Positions 27,463-36,993 are shown, counted from the first letter of the stretch. The stretch: DNA of 64,000 bases from Sorangium aterium (GCF_028368935.1 NZ_JAQNDK010000002.1:2232001-2296000), one strand, 5' to 3'. Notes: generated from the sequence alone by a model not told the origin. Made by a program: numbers and translations.

Positions 27463-29063
27463 TGGATTTCCGAAAGGCAAAGCACGTGCGGAACATGCGC
27501 AAAGCGCTCGGCGGGTTGACGTTCGTCTTGGCGGCAGCGGGTTGCGATAGCTTCTGGAGCCACCTCGCGGACGACTGCGAACTCCTGGTCACGTGTGAGC
27601 ATTTCTATCCGTCAGGCACAGGCGGCAGTGTGCCGAACCCCGGATGCGAGGCTGATCCGACGCAGGACGCGAGCACGGTGACGGACGAGTGCGCGGTGTT
27701 CGCGAGCGCGACGGCAGAAGCCGGAGGAGATGGGACGAAGGCGAGGCCGTATGTGTCGCTCGGGGAGGCGGTGGCGAACGCGAAGGGCAAGCGGGTGCTG
27801 GCGTGCGCGAGCGGAACGTTCCCCGAGAGCGTGACGATCGAGGCTGGGGTCGAGGTGATCGGCGGCTTCGACTGCGGCGCGGGATGGGCGTGGAGCCAAG
27901 ATGCGCGGAGCACGATCGAGGGGCCAGCGGATGACGTAGCGCTGACACTGTCAGAAGCCGCGAGCGGTGTGAAGGTACGGAGCTTCGCGGTTCGGGTGGC
28001 AAGCGCGACGGTGGCCGGCGGGTCGTCGATCGGCGTGGCGGTGGCGGACATCGAAGCGGAACTGGCGCAGGTGGAGGTGACCGCGGGCGATGGGATGGAT
28101 GGGGAGGACGGCGCGACGCCGGCGGAGGCGCCGCAGGCGGGGGCGAGCGCACCGGAAATGACTGCTTCGAATGCATGCGACCTACCCGTTGGTGTTCAGG
28201 GTGGCAAGCCCGGCATTACGACGTGCGACGACGGCGAGACGCACGGTGGCGTCGGTGGGCTCGGTGGGATTACCGAGACCGAGGAGGGCAACGGGCAGAA
28301 GGGAACGGATGGCGCGCCGCTGCCGGAACCGAACCCGGACGAGTACGGGCTTGGTGGAGCAGGGCAGACCGTTGGCAATTGCCGACAGGGAGAGCCCGGT
28401 GCGCCTGGAACTACCGGCGACTCCGGTGTTGCCGGCAGCGGCACGACGCTGCTGACGCTGTCCGGTATCGCTGGAGGCGACGGAGCGAACGGTACAACGG
28501 GGAAGAAAGGTCAAGGGGGCGGTGGAGGCGGTGGAGCGAAAGCGGGGCTGTTCTGCAAGGTCGGCGCGGGCACCTTCGAGGGCCCCGGCGCGAGCGGAGG
28601 TGGAGGCGGCGCGGGTGGTTGCGGCGGGAAGGGGGGCGGAGGCGGCAAGGCTGGCGGGTCGAGCCTCGGGATCGTGAGCCTCGGGACGAAGCTTGCGCTG
28701 ACAGAGGTGAGCATCGCGGTGGGTAAGGCGGGCAAGGGGGGCAACGGAGCCGGGGGTCGAGGCGGAGCGCTCGGCGGCAGCGGCGCAACGGGCGGAACGC
28801 CATCGTCCCTCGGCGGCTCGGCCGGCTGCGATGGCGGTCGAGGCGGTCAAGGAGGGATGGGCGGCCCCGGAGCCGGCGGCCGAGGCGGCCACGCGGTGGG
28901 CATCGCCTACGCGGCGGCGCCGGGTGCTGCGGTAACGCTGGCGAACTTCATGGTGGGCACAGCGGGCGACGGCGGAGGCACGGCGCCGGGAGGAAACGCC
29001 GGCGAGGCAGGCGTGAGCGGAGAATGTTGGGACTTCACCGGCAATGTGAGCTGCGGCCAGTGA
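27462..29063 (+). CDS. Glycine-rich beta-helix-like lipoprotein, copy B
   Basis: 533 residues. The ATG overlaps the stop of the TPR-PEGA gene; a second ATG (MRKALGG) nine codons later would also serve. The signal ends in a lipobox (LAAAGC) followed by DSFWSHLADDCELLVTCEHF. A beta-helix-like head, a collagen-like Gly-rich body and the tail CWDFTGNVSCGQ follow. Compared with copy A, the stretch just after the lipid anchor and the Gly-rich loops vary most, while the head (KRVLACASGTFPESV, VIGGFDC) is well kept. Confidence 0.9.
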   Translation: MDFRKAKHVRNMRKALGGLTFVLAAAGCDSFWSHLADDCELLVTCEHFYPSGTGGSVPNPGCEADPTQDASTVTDECAVFASATAEAGGDGTKARPYVSLGEAVANAKGKRVLACASGTFPESVTIEAGVEVIGGFDCGAGWAWSQDARSTIEGPADDVALTLSEAASGVKVRSFAVRVASATVAGGSSIGVAVADIEAELAQVEVTAGDGMDGEDGATPAEAPQAGASAPEMTASNACDLPVGVQGGKPGITTCDDGETHGGVGGLGGITETEEGNGQKGTDGAPLPEPNPDEYGLGGAGQTVGNCRQGEPGAPGTTGDSGVAGSGTTLLTLSGIAGGDGANGTTGKKGQGGGGGGGAKAGLFCKVGAGTFEGPGASGGGGGAGGCGGKGGGGGKAGGSSLGIVSLGTKLALTEVSIAVGKAGKGGNGAGGRGGALGGSGATGGTPSSLGGSAGCDGGRGGQGGMGGPGAGGRGGHAVGIAYAAAPGAAVTLANFMVGTAGDGGGTAPGGNAGEAGVSGECWDFTGNVSCGQ

Positions 29064-29087
29064 CGTGAGCAGCGCGGTGAGGGTGAG

Positions 29088-29116
29088 TGAGAATTGTTGA
29101 TAGCTGAGCGCAATGC
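29088..29116 (+). repeat. 29-bp element, copy 3
   Basis: Starts TGAGAATTG and ends GAGCGCAATGC. It lies 24 bp after the lipoprotein B stop and about 60 bp before the next gene. Confidence 0.75.
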
Positions 29117-29176
29117 GGAGGAGCGACGGACGAGCGCGCTGCTCCGCGAGCAGCTGAGCTGAAGGGGAGACAAGAA

Positions 29177-30577
29177 ATGGTTCGACGCACCCCGCGCCGG
29201 GGTGATAGGGACTCTTTTGTCGCGGAGACGCGGCACGGTGGGCTTCCCGGCGCTGACAACTTCACCACCTCCGAGTGGACTGCTCAATGCGCGGGCGGAG
29301 GGACCGTTGATCTGCTGACTTCTTCTGCGTCGGGCCGCGAGAGCGGATGTTATCCGACGGTCGCTGAAGGGAGCCCGGCAGCAGATCGCTTTTGCGCGGT
29401 GGGAGAGCTTCGAGGCGCGACCGCCGGGGGATGGACGCGCCGCCTCGCTGAACCCCGAACCGCCGTTGCAGGCGAGACCCCTCCCGTCCCGCGCGCAGCG
29501 CGGGGCGTGGGAGGGGCGGACCGCGCGCAGGCCCGTAGGGCCGAGCACGGGCCGGGGGTGGGCAGCATCCTTGTGGCCGTCCTTCTTTGCTGCATGCCAG
29601 CGCGCACTGCATGGGGCGAGGAACGCGGCTCATCGACTGCGATGGCGTCGAGGAACTCCGCGGAGGCTGAGCTTGAGTCGGCGTGGGAGCTGAACCCGAC
29701 GTTCGATGTGGCGTACAACCTCGGGAACACGAAGTACCAGCTGAAGAAGTACCGAGAAGCAGCGGAGCATCTGTCGTTCGCGCTGAGGAACTGGCCGCTG
29801 GTCAAGACGGTGGCGAAGCTGAAGCCGACGGCGGAACAGCGGCTGGCGGAGTCGCGAGCGCAGGTGGGGGCGCTGAGGGTGACGGTCAGCGCGGCGGGTG
29901 CGGAAGTGCTTGTGGACGGCAAGGCCGTGGGCCGAGCGCCGCTGGACGGCGAGGTGTTCGTCGAGCCAGGTGAGCACCGGGTAGAGGCGAGGCTCGAGGG
30001 GTATGCGCCGCTGAGCCATACGGTGAAGAGCGCCAAGGGAGAGACGGCGGAAGTGGGGCTGGCGCTGGTGCCGGTGAAGAGCGAGGCGCGGGCGGCGGGC
30101 GTGAAGACGGAGGGCGGGATGGGCGCGGCGGGCGTGGGGGCCGGTGCGCCGGTGATGGGGCAGCCGCCGGCGGGGCCGGTGGAGCCGCCGCCGAAGAAGA
30201 ACTGGGTGCCGGTGATCGCGCTGGGCGCGGCGAGCGCGGTGGGGCTCGGCGTGGGGATCGGGATGACGGTGGCGAGGAACAGCGCGCACGATGACGCACG
30301 CTCCAAAGGCGAAGTGATTCTTCGAGCCGGCGGAGAATGCGCGACACCCTCGGCTACGTTCGTCAAGCCGTGCCAAGAGCTTCAGAGTATCGGCTCCCGA
30401 GGCGCGACGTTGGGCGACGCTGCGCGAGTGGCCTACATCGCATCGGGAGCGCTGGCGATCGCTGCGGTGACATATGTCCTATGGTCTCGACCGAAAGCGA
30501 CAACGACGGAGCGCGTTCGCGCATTGCCCCGGGTGCAGACGGGTAGTGTTGGAATCGACGTGTTGGGTGCGTGGTGA
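29177..30577 (+). CDS. TPR-PEGA membrane protein, copy C, with an added N-terminal block
   Basis: 466 residues from the ATG at 29177, preceded by a GGAG ribosome site. Residues 1-80 (RRGDRDSFVAETRHGG and on) form a block not present in copies A and B but shared with D, E and the remnant at 38694. A stretch encoded by the palindromic element follows (about 100-128), then a hydrophobic segment (SILVAVLLCCMPARTAWG), a single TPR-like unit, PEGA and two membrane helices. It is not certain that translation begins at 29177 rather than near the hydrophobic segment. The frame is open through the block and element in C, D and E, which argues for the long form. Confidence 0.75.
   Translation: MVRRTPRRGDRDSFVAETRHGGLPGADNFTTSEWTAQCAGGGTVDLLTSSASGRESGCYPTVAEGSPAADRFCAVGELRGATAGGWTRRLAEPRTAVAGETPPVPRAARGVGGADRAQARRAEHGPGVGSILVAVLLCCMPARTAWGEERGSSTAMASRNSAEAELESAWELNPTFDVAYNLGNTKYQLKKYREAAEHLSFALRNWPLVKTVAKLKPTAEQRLAESRAQVGALRVTVSAAGAEVLVDGKAVGRAPLDGEVFVEPGEHRVEARLEGYAPLSHTVKSAKGETAEVGLALVPVKSEARAAGVKTEGGMGAAGVGAGAPVMGQPPAGPVEPPPKKNWVPVIALGAASAVGLGVGIGMTVARNSAHDDARSKGEVILRAGGECATPSATFVKPCQELQSIGSRGATLGDAARVAYIASGALAIAAVTYVLWSRPKATTTERVRALPRVQTGSVGIDVLGAW
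29476..29565 (+). repeat. Palindromic element of about 90 bp, copy 2
   Basis: Same hairpin-forming CCCCTCCC..GGGAGGGG unit, inside the 5' part of the copy C frame, just before the hydrophobic segment. Confidence 0.85.
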
Positions 30578-30600
30578 GCTCGAGCGAAGGAACAACGACC

Positions 30601-32172
30601 ATGGGCCGAAGGTGTTGGATCGTAGCAGGCTTGGGACTCGCCACGGCAGTTTGCGGGTGCAGCGGGTTCTGGGACAATATGGATGAGGATTGCGAGCTGA
30701 TGCTGACGTGCGATCACTTCGCATCCGGAGGTACTGGCGGCAATCCGCCGAACCCCGCGTGTGAGGCGGATCCGACGCAGGACGCGAGCACGGTGACGGA
30801 CGAGTGCGCGGTGTTCGTGAGCGCGACGGCAAAAGCGGGGGGAGACGGGACAAAGGCGAAGCCATACGCGTCGCTCGGGGAAGCGGTCGCGAAGGCGGAC
30901 GGCAAGCGGGTACTCGCGTGCACGAGCGAGCCGTTCGCCGAGAGCGTGAAGATTGAGGCAGGGATCGAGGTGATCGGGGGATTCGACTGCGAGGCGGAGT
31001 GGACGTGGAGCGTTGAGGCGCGGAGCGCGATCGAGGCGCCTGCGAACCAGATCGCGCTCACAGTGTCGGAGGCCGCGAGCGGGGCGAAGGTGCGGAGCTT
31101 CGCGATCCGCGCTGCGAGCGCGACGGAGCTGGGCGGGTCGTCGATCGGCGTGGTGGTGGCGGATGTCGAGGCGGAACTGGCGCAGGTGGATGTGACCGCG
31201 GGCGACGGGATGGCCGGCGCAAACGGCGAGACGCCGACGGCGGCGTCGCAGGCGGGGGCGAGCGCGTCGGAGATGGTGTCGGATGCGTGCGAGGTCGTCT
31301 TCGGCGGCGAGCCCGGCGTGACGATGTGCCAGGACGGCGAGACGCGCGGCGGCGCCGGTGGACTCGGCGGGACCACGGGTACCGACGAGGGCAACGGGCA
31401 GAAGGGTGCCGATGGTGTGCCGCTGCCAGACCCGAACCCAGAGAAGTATGGTCTAGGCGGTCCCGGGCAGACCGACGTCGCGGGCAACTGCCGGCGCGGT
31501 GAAGATGGCATACCAGGAACTCTTGGCGGTTCCGGCGAGGCCGGCAGTGCGACGACGCTGACGCTGGCGGGCATCACGGGTGGCGACGGTGGCAACGGCA
31601 GAATTGGGACGCGAGGTCAAGGGGGAGGTGGCGGCGGAGGCGCGAAAGCAGGGCTGTTCTGCGGGCCCGTCGCGAACCCGCTGGATGGTCCCGGCGCCAG
31701 CGGAGGCGGAGGCGGAGCCGGCGGCTGCGGAGGCAACGGCGGCGGTGGTGGGAAGGCGGGAGGGTCAAGCATCGGGATCGTGAGCCTGGGCACGAAGCTG
31801 GTGCTGACGGAGGTGACGGTCGCGGTCGGCAAGGCGGGGAAGGGTGGACAGGGCGCCAGCGGAAGACGCGGCGCTGATGGAGGTATGGGTGCGACTGGAG
31901 GTACCGCCTCGGAGAACGTGGACTCCGTCCCCGGCTGCGATGGGGGCAAAGGCGGTCGAGGCGGTCCCGGCGGTCCCGGCGGAGGCGGTCGAGGCGGCCA
32001 TGCAGTCGGTATCGCGTATGCGGCGGCGCCGAGCAGTCCGGTGGAACTGAAGGACTTCACGGCGGGTACAGCGGGTGAGGGTGGCATCGGGGGCCCGGAT
32101 GGCAACGCCGGCAACCCGGGGACAACGGGGGCTTGCTGGGACTTCACGGGCAGTGCGAGCTGCGGGCAGTGA
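30601..32172 (+). CDS. Glycine-rich beta-helix-like lipoprotein, copy C
   Basis: 523 residues from an ATG with AAGGA upstream. The frame could also start at a GTG overlapping the TPR-PEGA stop. The signal GRRCWIVAGLGLATAVCGC is lipoprotein-like, though the lipobox is poor. The head, collagen-like body and tail CWDFTGSASCGQ are as in the other copies. It is probably anchored outside with its partner. The loop after DACEVVFGGEPG differs from all other copies, consistent with diversification of exposed parts. Confidence 0.88.
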   Translation: MGRRCWIVAGLGLATAVCGCSGFWDNMDEDCELMLTCDHFASGGTGGNPPNPACEADPTQDASTVTDECAVFVSATAKAGGDGTKAKPYASLGEAVAKADGKRVLACTSEPFAESVKIEAGIEVIGGFDCEAEWTWSVEARSAIEAPANQIALTVSEAASGAKVRSFAIRAASATELGGSSIGVVVADVEAELAQVDVTAGDGMAGANGETPTAASQAGASASEMVSDACEVVFGGEPGVTMCQDGETRGGAGGLGGTTGTDEGNGQKGADGVPLPDPNPEKYGLGGPGQTDVAGNCRRGEDGIPGTLGGSGEAGSATTLTLAGITGGDGGNGRIGTRGQGGGGGGGAKAGLFCGPVANPLDGPGASGGGGGAGGCGGNGGGGGKAGGSSIGIVSLGTKLVLTEVTVAVGKAGKGGQGASGRRGADGGMGATGGTASENVDSVPGCDGGKGGRGGPGGPGGGGRGGHAVGIAYAAAPSSPVELKDFTAGTAGEGGIGGPDGNAGNPGTTGACWDFTGSASCGQ

Positions 32173-32191
32173 AGTGAGCTGTGGCGTCGGA

Positions 32192-32220
32192 TGAGAATTT
32201 CGTTGAGCTGAACGTAATGC
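32192..32220 (+). repeat. 29-bp element, copy 4
   Basis: Starts TGAGAATTTCG and ends GAACGTAATGC. It lies 20 bp after the lipoprotein C stop. Confidence 0.8.
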
Positions 32221-32281
32221 GGATGAACGACTGACGAGCGCGTTGAACCGTGATCAGCTGAGCTGAAAGAGGAGACAGGAA

Positions 32282-33688
32282 ATGATTGGGCGCACCCCGC
32301 GCCGGGGTGATAGGGACTCTTTTGTCGCGGAAACGCGGCACGGTGGACTGCCCGGCGCTGACAACTTCACCACCCTGGGGTGGACTGCCGGAGGCGCGGG
32401 CGGAAGAACCGTAGATCTGCTGACTCCTTCTGCGTCGGGCCGCGAACCCGGATGTGATCCGACGGTCGCTGAAGGCAGCCCGGCGGCAGGTCGCTTTTGC
32501 GCGGCGGGAGAGCTGCACGGTGACGTGGCGGTGGGGAGGAGGCGTGGTCGCGCTGGCACTCGAATTACGGTAGCTGCCGAGACCCCTCCCGTCCCGCGCG
32601 CAGCGCGGGACATGGGAGGGGCGGACCGCGCGCAGGCCCGCAGGGCCGAGCACGGGCCGGGGGTGGGCAGCTATCTTCTTGCGGTAGTTCTGTGCTGCGC
32701 GCCAGCGCGTGTGGGGTGGTGCGAAGAGCGCGGCACGTCGACTGCGATGGCGTCGAGGAAGTACGTGGAGGCGGAGGCCGAGCTGCAGTCGGCGTGGGAG
32801 CTGAACCCGACGTTCGACGTGGCGTACAACCTCGGGAACACGAAGTACCAGCTGAAGAAGTACCGAGAAGCAGCGGAGCATCTATCGTTCGCGCTGAGGA
32901 ACTGGCCGCTGGTCAAGACGGTGGCGAAGCTGAAGCCGACGGCGGAGCAGCGGCTGGCGGAGTCGCGAGCGCAGGTGGGGGCGCTGAGGGTGACGGTCAG
33001 CGCGGCGGGGGCGGAAGTGCTCGTGGACGGCAAGGCCCTGGGGCGGGCGCCGCTGGAAGGGGAGGTGTTCGTCGAACCAGGTGAGCACCGGGTAGAGGCG
33101 AGGCTGGAGGGGTACGCGCCGGTGAGCCAGACGGTGAAGAGCGCCAAGGGAGAGACGGCGGACGTGGGGCTGGCGATGGTGGCGGAGAAGAGCGAGGCGC
33201 AGGCGGCGGGCGTGAAGACGGAGGGCGGGATGGGCGCGGCGGGCGTGGGGGTCGGTGCGCCGGTGATGGGGCAGCCGCCGGCGGGGCCGGTGGAGCCGCC
33301 GCCGAAGAAGAACTGGGTACCGGTGATCGCGCTTGGGGCGGCGAGCGCGGTGGGGCTCGGCGTGGGGATCGGGATGACGGTTGCAGGAAGCAATGTGCTC
33401 GATGACGTTCACGCGCAGAGGCAGTCGATCAGGAACGCCGGAGGGCAGTGCACGAAGCCGTCGGCGTCGTTCGTCGACGATTGCGCGGAGCTGAGCAGCG
33501 CCGGAGAGCGCGTGGACACGCTCGGGCATGTGGCAGGCGCGGCGTACGTTGCGTCGGGTGTACTGGCCGCCGCCGCGTTGACCTATGCGCTGTGGCCCCG
33601 TGGAGAGACGAGAACCGCGGGACAGCCGCGCGTGGTGGCTACAGCGCATCCGACGGGCGCTGGCGTTGTCGTGCTCGGTGCATGGTGA
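32282..33688 (+). CDS. TPR-PEGA membrane protein, copy D, with the N-terminal block
   Basis: 468 residues. An AGAGGAGA ribosome site lies just before the ATG. It has the N-terminal block (1-80), an element-derived stretch, a hydrophobic segment (YLLAVVLCCAPARVGWC), TPR-like units (KYVEAEAELQSAWEL), PEGA (VLVDGKALGRAPLEG) and two membrane helices. From the TPR onward it is nearly identical to copies B and C. The stop lies 20 bp before the chosen start of lipoprotein D. Confidence 0.78.
   Translation: MIGRTPRRGDRDSFVAETRHGGLPGADNFTTLGWTAGGAGGRTVDLLTPSASGREPGCDPTVAEGSPAAGRFCAAGELHGDVAVGRRRGRAGTRITVAAETPPVPRAARDMGGADRAQARRAEHGPGVGSYLLAVVLCCAPARVGWCEERGTSTAMASRKYVEAEAELQSAWELNPTFDVAYNLGNTKYQLKKYREAAEHLSFALRNWPLVKTVAKLKPTAEQRLAESRAQVGALRVTVSAAGAEVLVDGKALGRAPLEGEVFVEPGEHRVEARLEGYAPVSQTVKSAKGETADVGLAMVAEKSEAQAAGVKTEGGMGAAGVGVGAPVMGQPPAGPVEPPPKKNWVPVIALGAASAVGLGVGIGMTVAGSNVLDDVHAQRQSIRNAGGQCTKPSASFVDDCAELSSAGERVDTLGHVAGAAYVASGVLAAAALTYALWPRGETRTAGQPRVVATAHPTGAGVVVLGAW
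32581..32670 (+). repeat. Palindromic element of about 90 bp, copy 3
   Basis: Identical layout to copy 2, at the same place in the copy D frame. Confidence 0.85.
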
Positions 33689-33708
33689 AGGGCTCGGAAG
33701 AGGACGCG

Positions 33709-35292
33709 ATGAAAACGAAAGCAAGGCGCTGGGTTGCAGCGAATGTTGTGCTTGTCCTCGCTGCGAGCGGTTGTGACGTCGTGTGGAACGACGTGTCAGG
33801 GGATTGTGAGCTGATGCTCACCTGCGCGCACTTCCTGCCGACCGGCAGTGGCGGCGGACCGCCGAACCCCGGATGCGAGGCTGATCCGACGCAGGACGCG
33901 AGCACGGTGACGGACGAGTGCGCAGTGTTCGCGAGCGCGACGGCGGAGCCGGGGGGAGATGGGACGAAGGCGAGGCCGTACGTGTCTCTCGAGGAGGCAG
34001 TAGCGAAAGCGAACGGCAAGCGGGTGCTGGCGTGCGCGAGCGAGCCGTTCGCGGAGAGCGTGACGATCGAGGCTGGCGTCGAGGTGATCGGGGGCTTCGA
34101 CTGCGAGGCGGAGTGGACGTGGAGCAATGAGGCGCGGAGCGCAATCGAGGCGCCTGCGAACCGGATCGCGCTCACGGTGTCCGAGGCCGCGAGCGGGGCG
34201 AAGGTGCGGAGCTTCGCGATCCGCGCGGCGAGCGCGACGGAGCGGGGCGGATCGTCGATCGGCGTGGCAGTGGCGGACGTCGAGGCGGAGCTTGCGCAGG
34301 TGGACGTGACGGCCGGCGATGGGATGGCCGGCGCGAACGGCGAAACGCCGGAGGAGGCGCCGCAAGGGGGAGCCAGCGCGCCGGCGGACGTGTCCAATGC
34401 GTGCCCATTCGTCGTCTATGGTGGTGATCCCGGTGTGACGACGTGTGGCGACGGCGAGACGCGCGGTGGCGCTGGCGGACTCGGCGGGACTACGGGTACC
34501 GACGAGGGCAATGGGCAGAAGGGTGCGGACGGTGCGCCGTTGCCAGAGCCGAACCCGAGCAACAAAGGCATCGGAGGCACGGGGCAGAATGCAGCCGATG
34601 AATGCAATGCCGGTGCAAACGGTAAGAGCGGCGATCCCGGCAGATCCGGCGAAGTGGACGGCTCGACGCAGCTTACATTGGAGGGGATCGCAGGTGGCGA
34701 CGGCCGAAGCGGCATGACGGGGACGCGAGGTCAAGGGGGAGGAGGCGGCGGAGGCGCGAAAGCAGGGCGGTTCTGTGGACCCTCAGCGGACCCGATCAAC
34801 GGTCCAGGCGCGAGCGGCGGGGGTGGCGGAGCCGGTGGCTGTGGCGGGAAGGGGGGCAGCGGAGGAAAGGCCGGAGGATCGAGCATCGGGATCGTGAGCC
34901 TGGGGACGAAGCTGGTGCTGACGGACGTGACCGTTGCGGTGGGCGAGGCGGGCAAGGGGGGGAATGGCGCGGCAGGTCAACTCGGCGGGTCGGGTGGAAC
35001 TGGTGCTGCCGGCGGCACGGCGCCTGCGGCGCCTGCAATCCCCGGATGCAAAGGCGGGGATGGTGGCCGAGGCGGAGCTGGAGGTCCTGGCGCCGGCGGC
35101 CGAGGGGGCCACGCAGTGGGCATTGCCTACGCTGCAGCGGCGAGCGCCACGCTGGAGCTGAAGGAGTTCATGGCGGGCACGGCCGGAGATGGAGGCAGTG
35201 CTGGGCCTGGTGGATCGGAGCAGAGTACCGGTGCCCAGGGCGCGAGCGGTATTTGCTGGAACTTTGCGACGAACGAGAGCTGCGCGCAGTGA
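33709..35292 (+). CDS. Glycine-rich beta-helix-like lipoprotein, copy D
   Basis: 527 residues. The ATG at 33709 has AGAGGA at 6 bp and gives an ideal lipoprotein signal (MKTKARRWVAANVVLVLAAS then GC). An in-frame ATG at 33682 overlaps the TPR-PEGA gene and is the alternative. The beta-helix-like head is very close to copy C (for example the shared SEPFAESV). The Gly-rich body and the tail CWNFATNESCAQ follow. The 3' flank is a close copy of the flank of lipoprotein A, which helps order the duplications. Confidence 0.9.
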   Translation: MKTKARRWVAANVVLVLAASGCDVVWNDVSGDCELMLTCAHFLPTGSGGGPPNPGCEADPTQDASTVTDECAVFASATAEPGGDGTKARPYVSLEEAVAKANGKRVLACASEPFAESVTIEAGVEVIGGFDCEAEWTWSNEARSAIEAPANRIALTVSEAASGAKVRSFAIRAASATERGGSSIGVAVADVEAELAQVDVTAGDGMAGANGETPEEAPQGGASAPADVSNACPFVVYGGDPGVTTCGDGETRGGAGGLGGTTGTDEGNGQKGADGAPLPEPNPSNKGIGGTGQNAADECNAGANGKSGDPGRSGEVDGSTQLTLEGIAGGDGRSGMTGTRGQGGGGGGGAKAGRFCGPSADPINGPGASGGGGGAGGCGGKGGSGGKAGGSSIGIVSLGTKLVLTDVTVAVGEAGKGGNGAAGQLGGSGGTGAAGGTAPAAPAIPGCKGGDGGRGGAGGPGAGGRGGHAVGIAYAAAASATLELKEFMAGTAGDGGSAGPGGSEQSTGAQGASGICWNFATNESCAQ

Positions 35293-35308
35293 GAAAAAGG
35301 TGTTGCTG

Positions 35309-35337
35309 CGTGGCAATTTCGTAGAGCTCAACGGAAT
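35309..35337 (+). repeat. 29-bp element, copy 5
   Basis: Nearly identical to copy 1 (TGGCAATTTCG, ending AACGGAATGC), 17 bp after the lipoprotein D stop. Confidence 0.8.
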
Positions 35338-35420
35338 GCAATTGAAGGAGGAGGTGGCCTCGGTGGGCCATCGTCCGCAATCGCATACCAGGCCGAGGCG
35401 GAGAAGCGGGAAGGGTCGAC

Positions 35421-35530
35421 GACGCTATAGCCCGGCACGTCGGGCGCTGGGGAGAGCCGGTGGAAGCAACAACGTGTCGGAGAACGCGGGCGCGGAAGGC
35501 ACTGCGGCGACGGAGCAGACGTCTCCGTAA
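35421..35530 (+). pseudogene. Decayed fragment of a glycine-rich lipoprotein
   Basis: DNA related to 20441-20545, but with an in-frame TAG and a frame change. The gap from 35338 to 35808 otherwise holds only this fragment, the fragment at 35671 and the conserved hairpin region. Confidence 0.55.
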
Positions 35531-35670
35531 GCGACCGATGAGGTAGCGGGCGGCGTCGTCGACGGCGTCGCTCGCCGGCGCGAAGTGCGGCGAAGAAGGT
35601 GTTGGCGATCGCATGGAACGCGATCGACGGGGAGAGGTGTGTCCTGCGGGTGACCCGCGTGGCGGCAAGC

Positions 35671-35790
35671 GGATGCTCCGCCGGTGCTGCAGGCGACGGC
35701 GGCAACGCGACGCCGGGCGGGAACACCGGCGAACCGGGGACGAGCGGTGCGTGCTGGAACTTCGGTGGGCACGAGAGCTGTGGGCGGTGA
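35671..35790 (+). pseudogene. C-terminal end of a lost glycine-rich lipoprotein copy
   Basis: The frame encodes GDGGNATPGGNTGEPGTSGA then CWNFGGHESCGR and a stop, matching the tails of the five intact lipoproteins. The rest of the gene is missing, so a sixth copy once stood here or was lost by recombination. Confidence 0.75.
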
Positions 35791-35808
35791 GAGAAAAGTG
35801 GTTCTGCG

Positions 35809-35837
35809 TGACAATTCCGCAGTTCTCAAAGGAATGC
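35809..35837 (+). repeat. 29-bp element, copy 6
   Basis: Starts TGACAATTCCG and ends AAAGGAATGC. It follows the tail fragment at the usual distance. Confidence 0.75.
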
Positions 35838-35882
35838 ACTCGATCGTGAGCGCCGGGGCCCCGAGAATTACGTGCTTCCGAG

Positions 35883-35911
35883 TGACAATTGTCTAGGGCT
35901 CAAGGCAATGC
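35883..35911 (+). repeat. 29-bp element, copy 7
   Basis: Starts TGACAATTG and ends AAGGCAATGC. It lies 45 bp after copy 6 and about 60 bp before the next gene. Confidence 0.75.
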
Positions 35912-35971
35912 CATTGGTCGAAGATGAGGGCTACGGTCTGTGAGCAGCTGAGCTGAAGGAGAGAACAAGAA

Positions 35972-36973
35972 ATGATTGGACGCACCTCGCGCCGGGGTGA
36001 TAGGGACTCTTTTGTCGCGGAGACGCGGCACGGTGGGCTTCCCGGCGCTGACAACTTCACCACCCCCGAGTGGACTGCTCAAGGCGCGGGCGGAGGGACC
36101 GTTGATCTGCTGACTTCTTCTGCGTCGGGCCGCGAGAGCGGATGCGATCCGACGGTCGCTGAAGGGAGCCCGGCAGCAGATCGCTTTTGCGCGGCGGGAG
36201 AGCTTCGAGGCGTGCCCGTGAGGGGATGGACGCGCCGCTGCGCTGGACCCCGAACCGCCGTTGTAAACGAGACCACTCCCGTCCCGCGGGTAGCGCGGGA
36301 CATGGGAGGGGCGGGCGGCGCGCAGGCGCGAAGCGCCGAGCACCGACCGGGGGTGGGCATCCTCGTGCTCATTGCTGTCGTTGTCAGCACCCCCGCGCGA
36401 ACTGCGTGGTGCGAGCAGCGGGTGCGGGGGGCTATGGGAGAGACGGTCGACGCGGCGCTGGCGAAGAGCGAGGAGTCGACGGCGGCGGGAGCGACGACGG
36501 AGGGGGGTGGGAGCACGACGGGTGCGGGGGTCGTTGGGCTCGTGGCGGGGCCGCCGGCGGTGCCGATGGAACCGCGACCGCTGCCGGACAAGAGGAACTG
36601 GGTGCCGGTGATCACGCTGGGGGCCGCAAGCGCGGTGTGGCTCGGCGTGGGGATCGGGATGACGGTGGCGTCGAACAACGCGAGCGAGGATGGGCGCGCG
36701 CAAGCCAATGCAATCCTCAACGCCGGCGGTGGCTGCCCGGATGTGCCGCGCAGATACCAACAGGCGTGCTCTGAGCTTCGGACAACGGCCTTCCGCGTCG
36801 ACACATTCGGGCGTGCAGCGACCGTGGCGTATACAGCATCGGGCGTGCTGGCCATCGCAGCCGCGACCTATGCGCTGTGGCCGCGTTCGGGGACCAAGGC
36901 GTCAGGCAAGGTGCGTGCTCTACCCGAAGCGCGCATCGGTTACGGGGGGATTGCGGTGCAGTGCGTATGGTGA
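35972..36973 (+). CDS. Shortened paralogue E: N-terminal block and two membrane helices, TPR and PEGA deleted
   Basis: 333 residues. The N-terminal block (1-80), the element-derived stretch and a hydrophobic segment (ILVLIAVVVSTPARTAWC) match C and D. The sequence then jumps to the Gly/Pro linker (TTEGGGSTTGAG) and the two membrane helices (NWVPVITLGAASAVWLGVGI; VAYTASGVLAIAAATYALWP). About 130 residues holding TPR and PEGA are missing, with the frame kept. It may be a non-functional derivative or a membrane-only variant. It still precedes a full lipoprotein gene. Confidence 0.75.
   Translation: MIGRTSRRGDRDSFVAETRHGGLPGADNFTTPEWTAQGAGGGTVDLLTSSASGRESGCDPTVAEGSPAADRFCAAGELRGVPVRGWTRRCAGPRTAVVNETTPVPRVARDMGGAGGAQARSAEHRPGVGILVLIAVVVSTPARTAWCEQRVRGAMGETVDAALAKSEESTAAGATTEGGGSTTGAGVVGLVAGPPAVPMEPRPLPDKRNWVPVITLGAASAVWLGVGIGMTVASNNASEDGRAQANAILNAGGGCPDVPRRYQQACSELRTTAFRVDTFGRAATVAYTASGVLAIAAATYALWPRSGTKASGKVRALPEARIGYGGIAVQCVW
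36271..36359 (+). repeat. Palindromic element of about 90 bp, copy 4
   Basis: Slightly diverged (CCACTCCC at the start), with GGCGCGAAGCGCC as in copy 1. Confidence 0.8.
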
Positions 36974-36993
36974 AGAGCCGAAACGAGGTTGCA

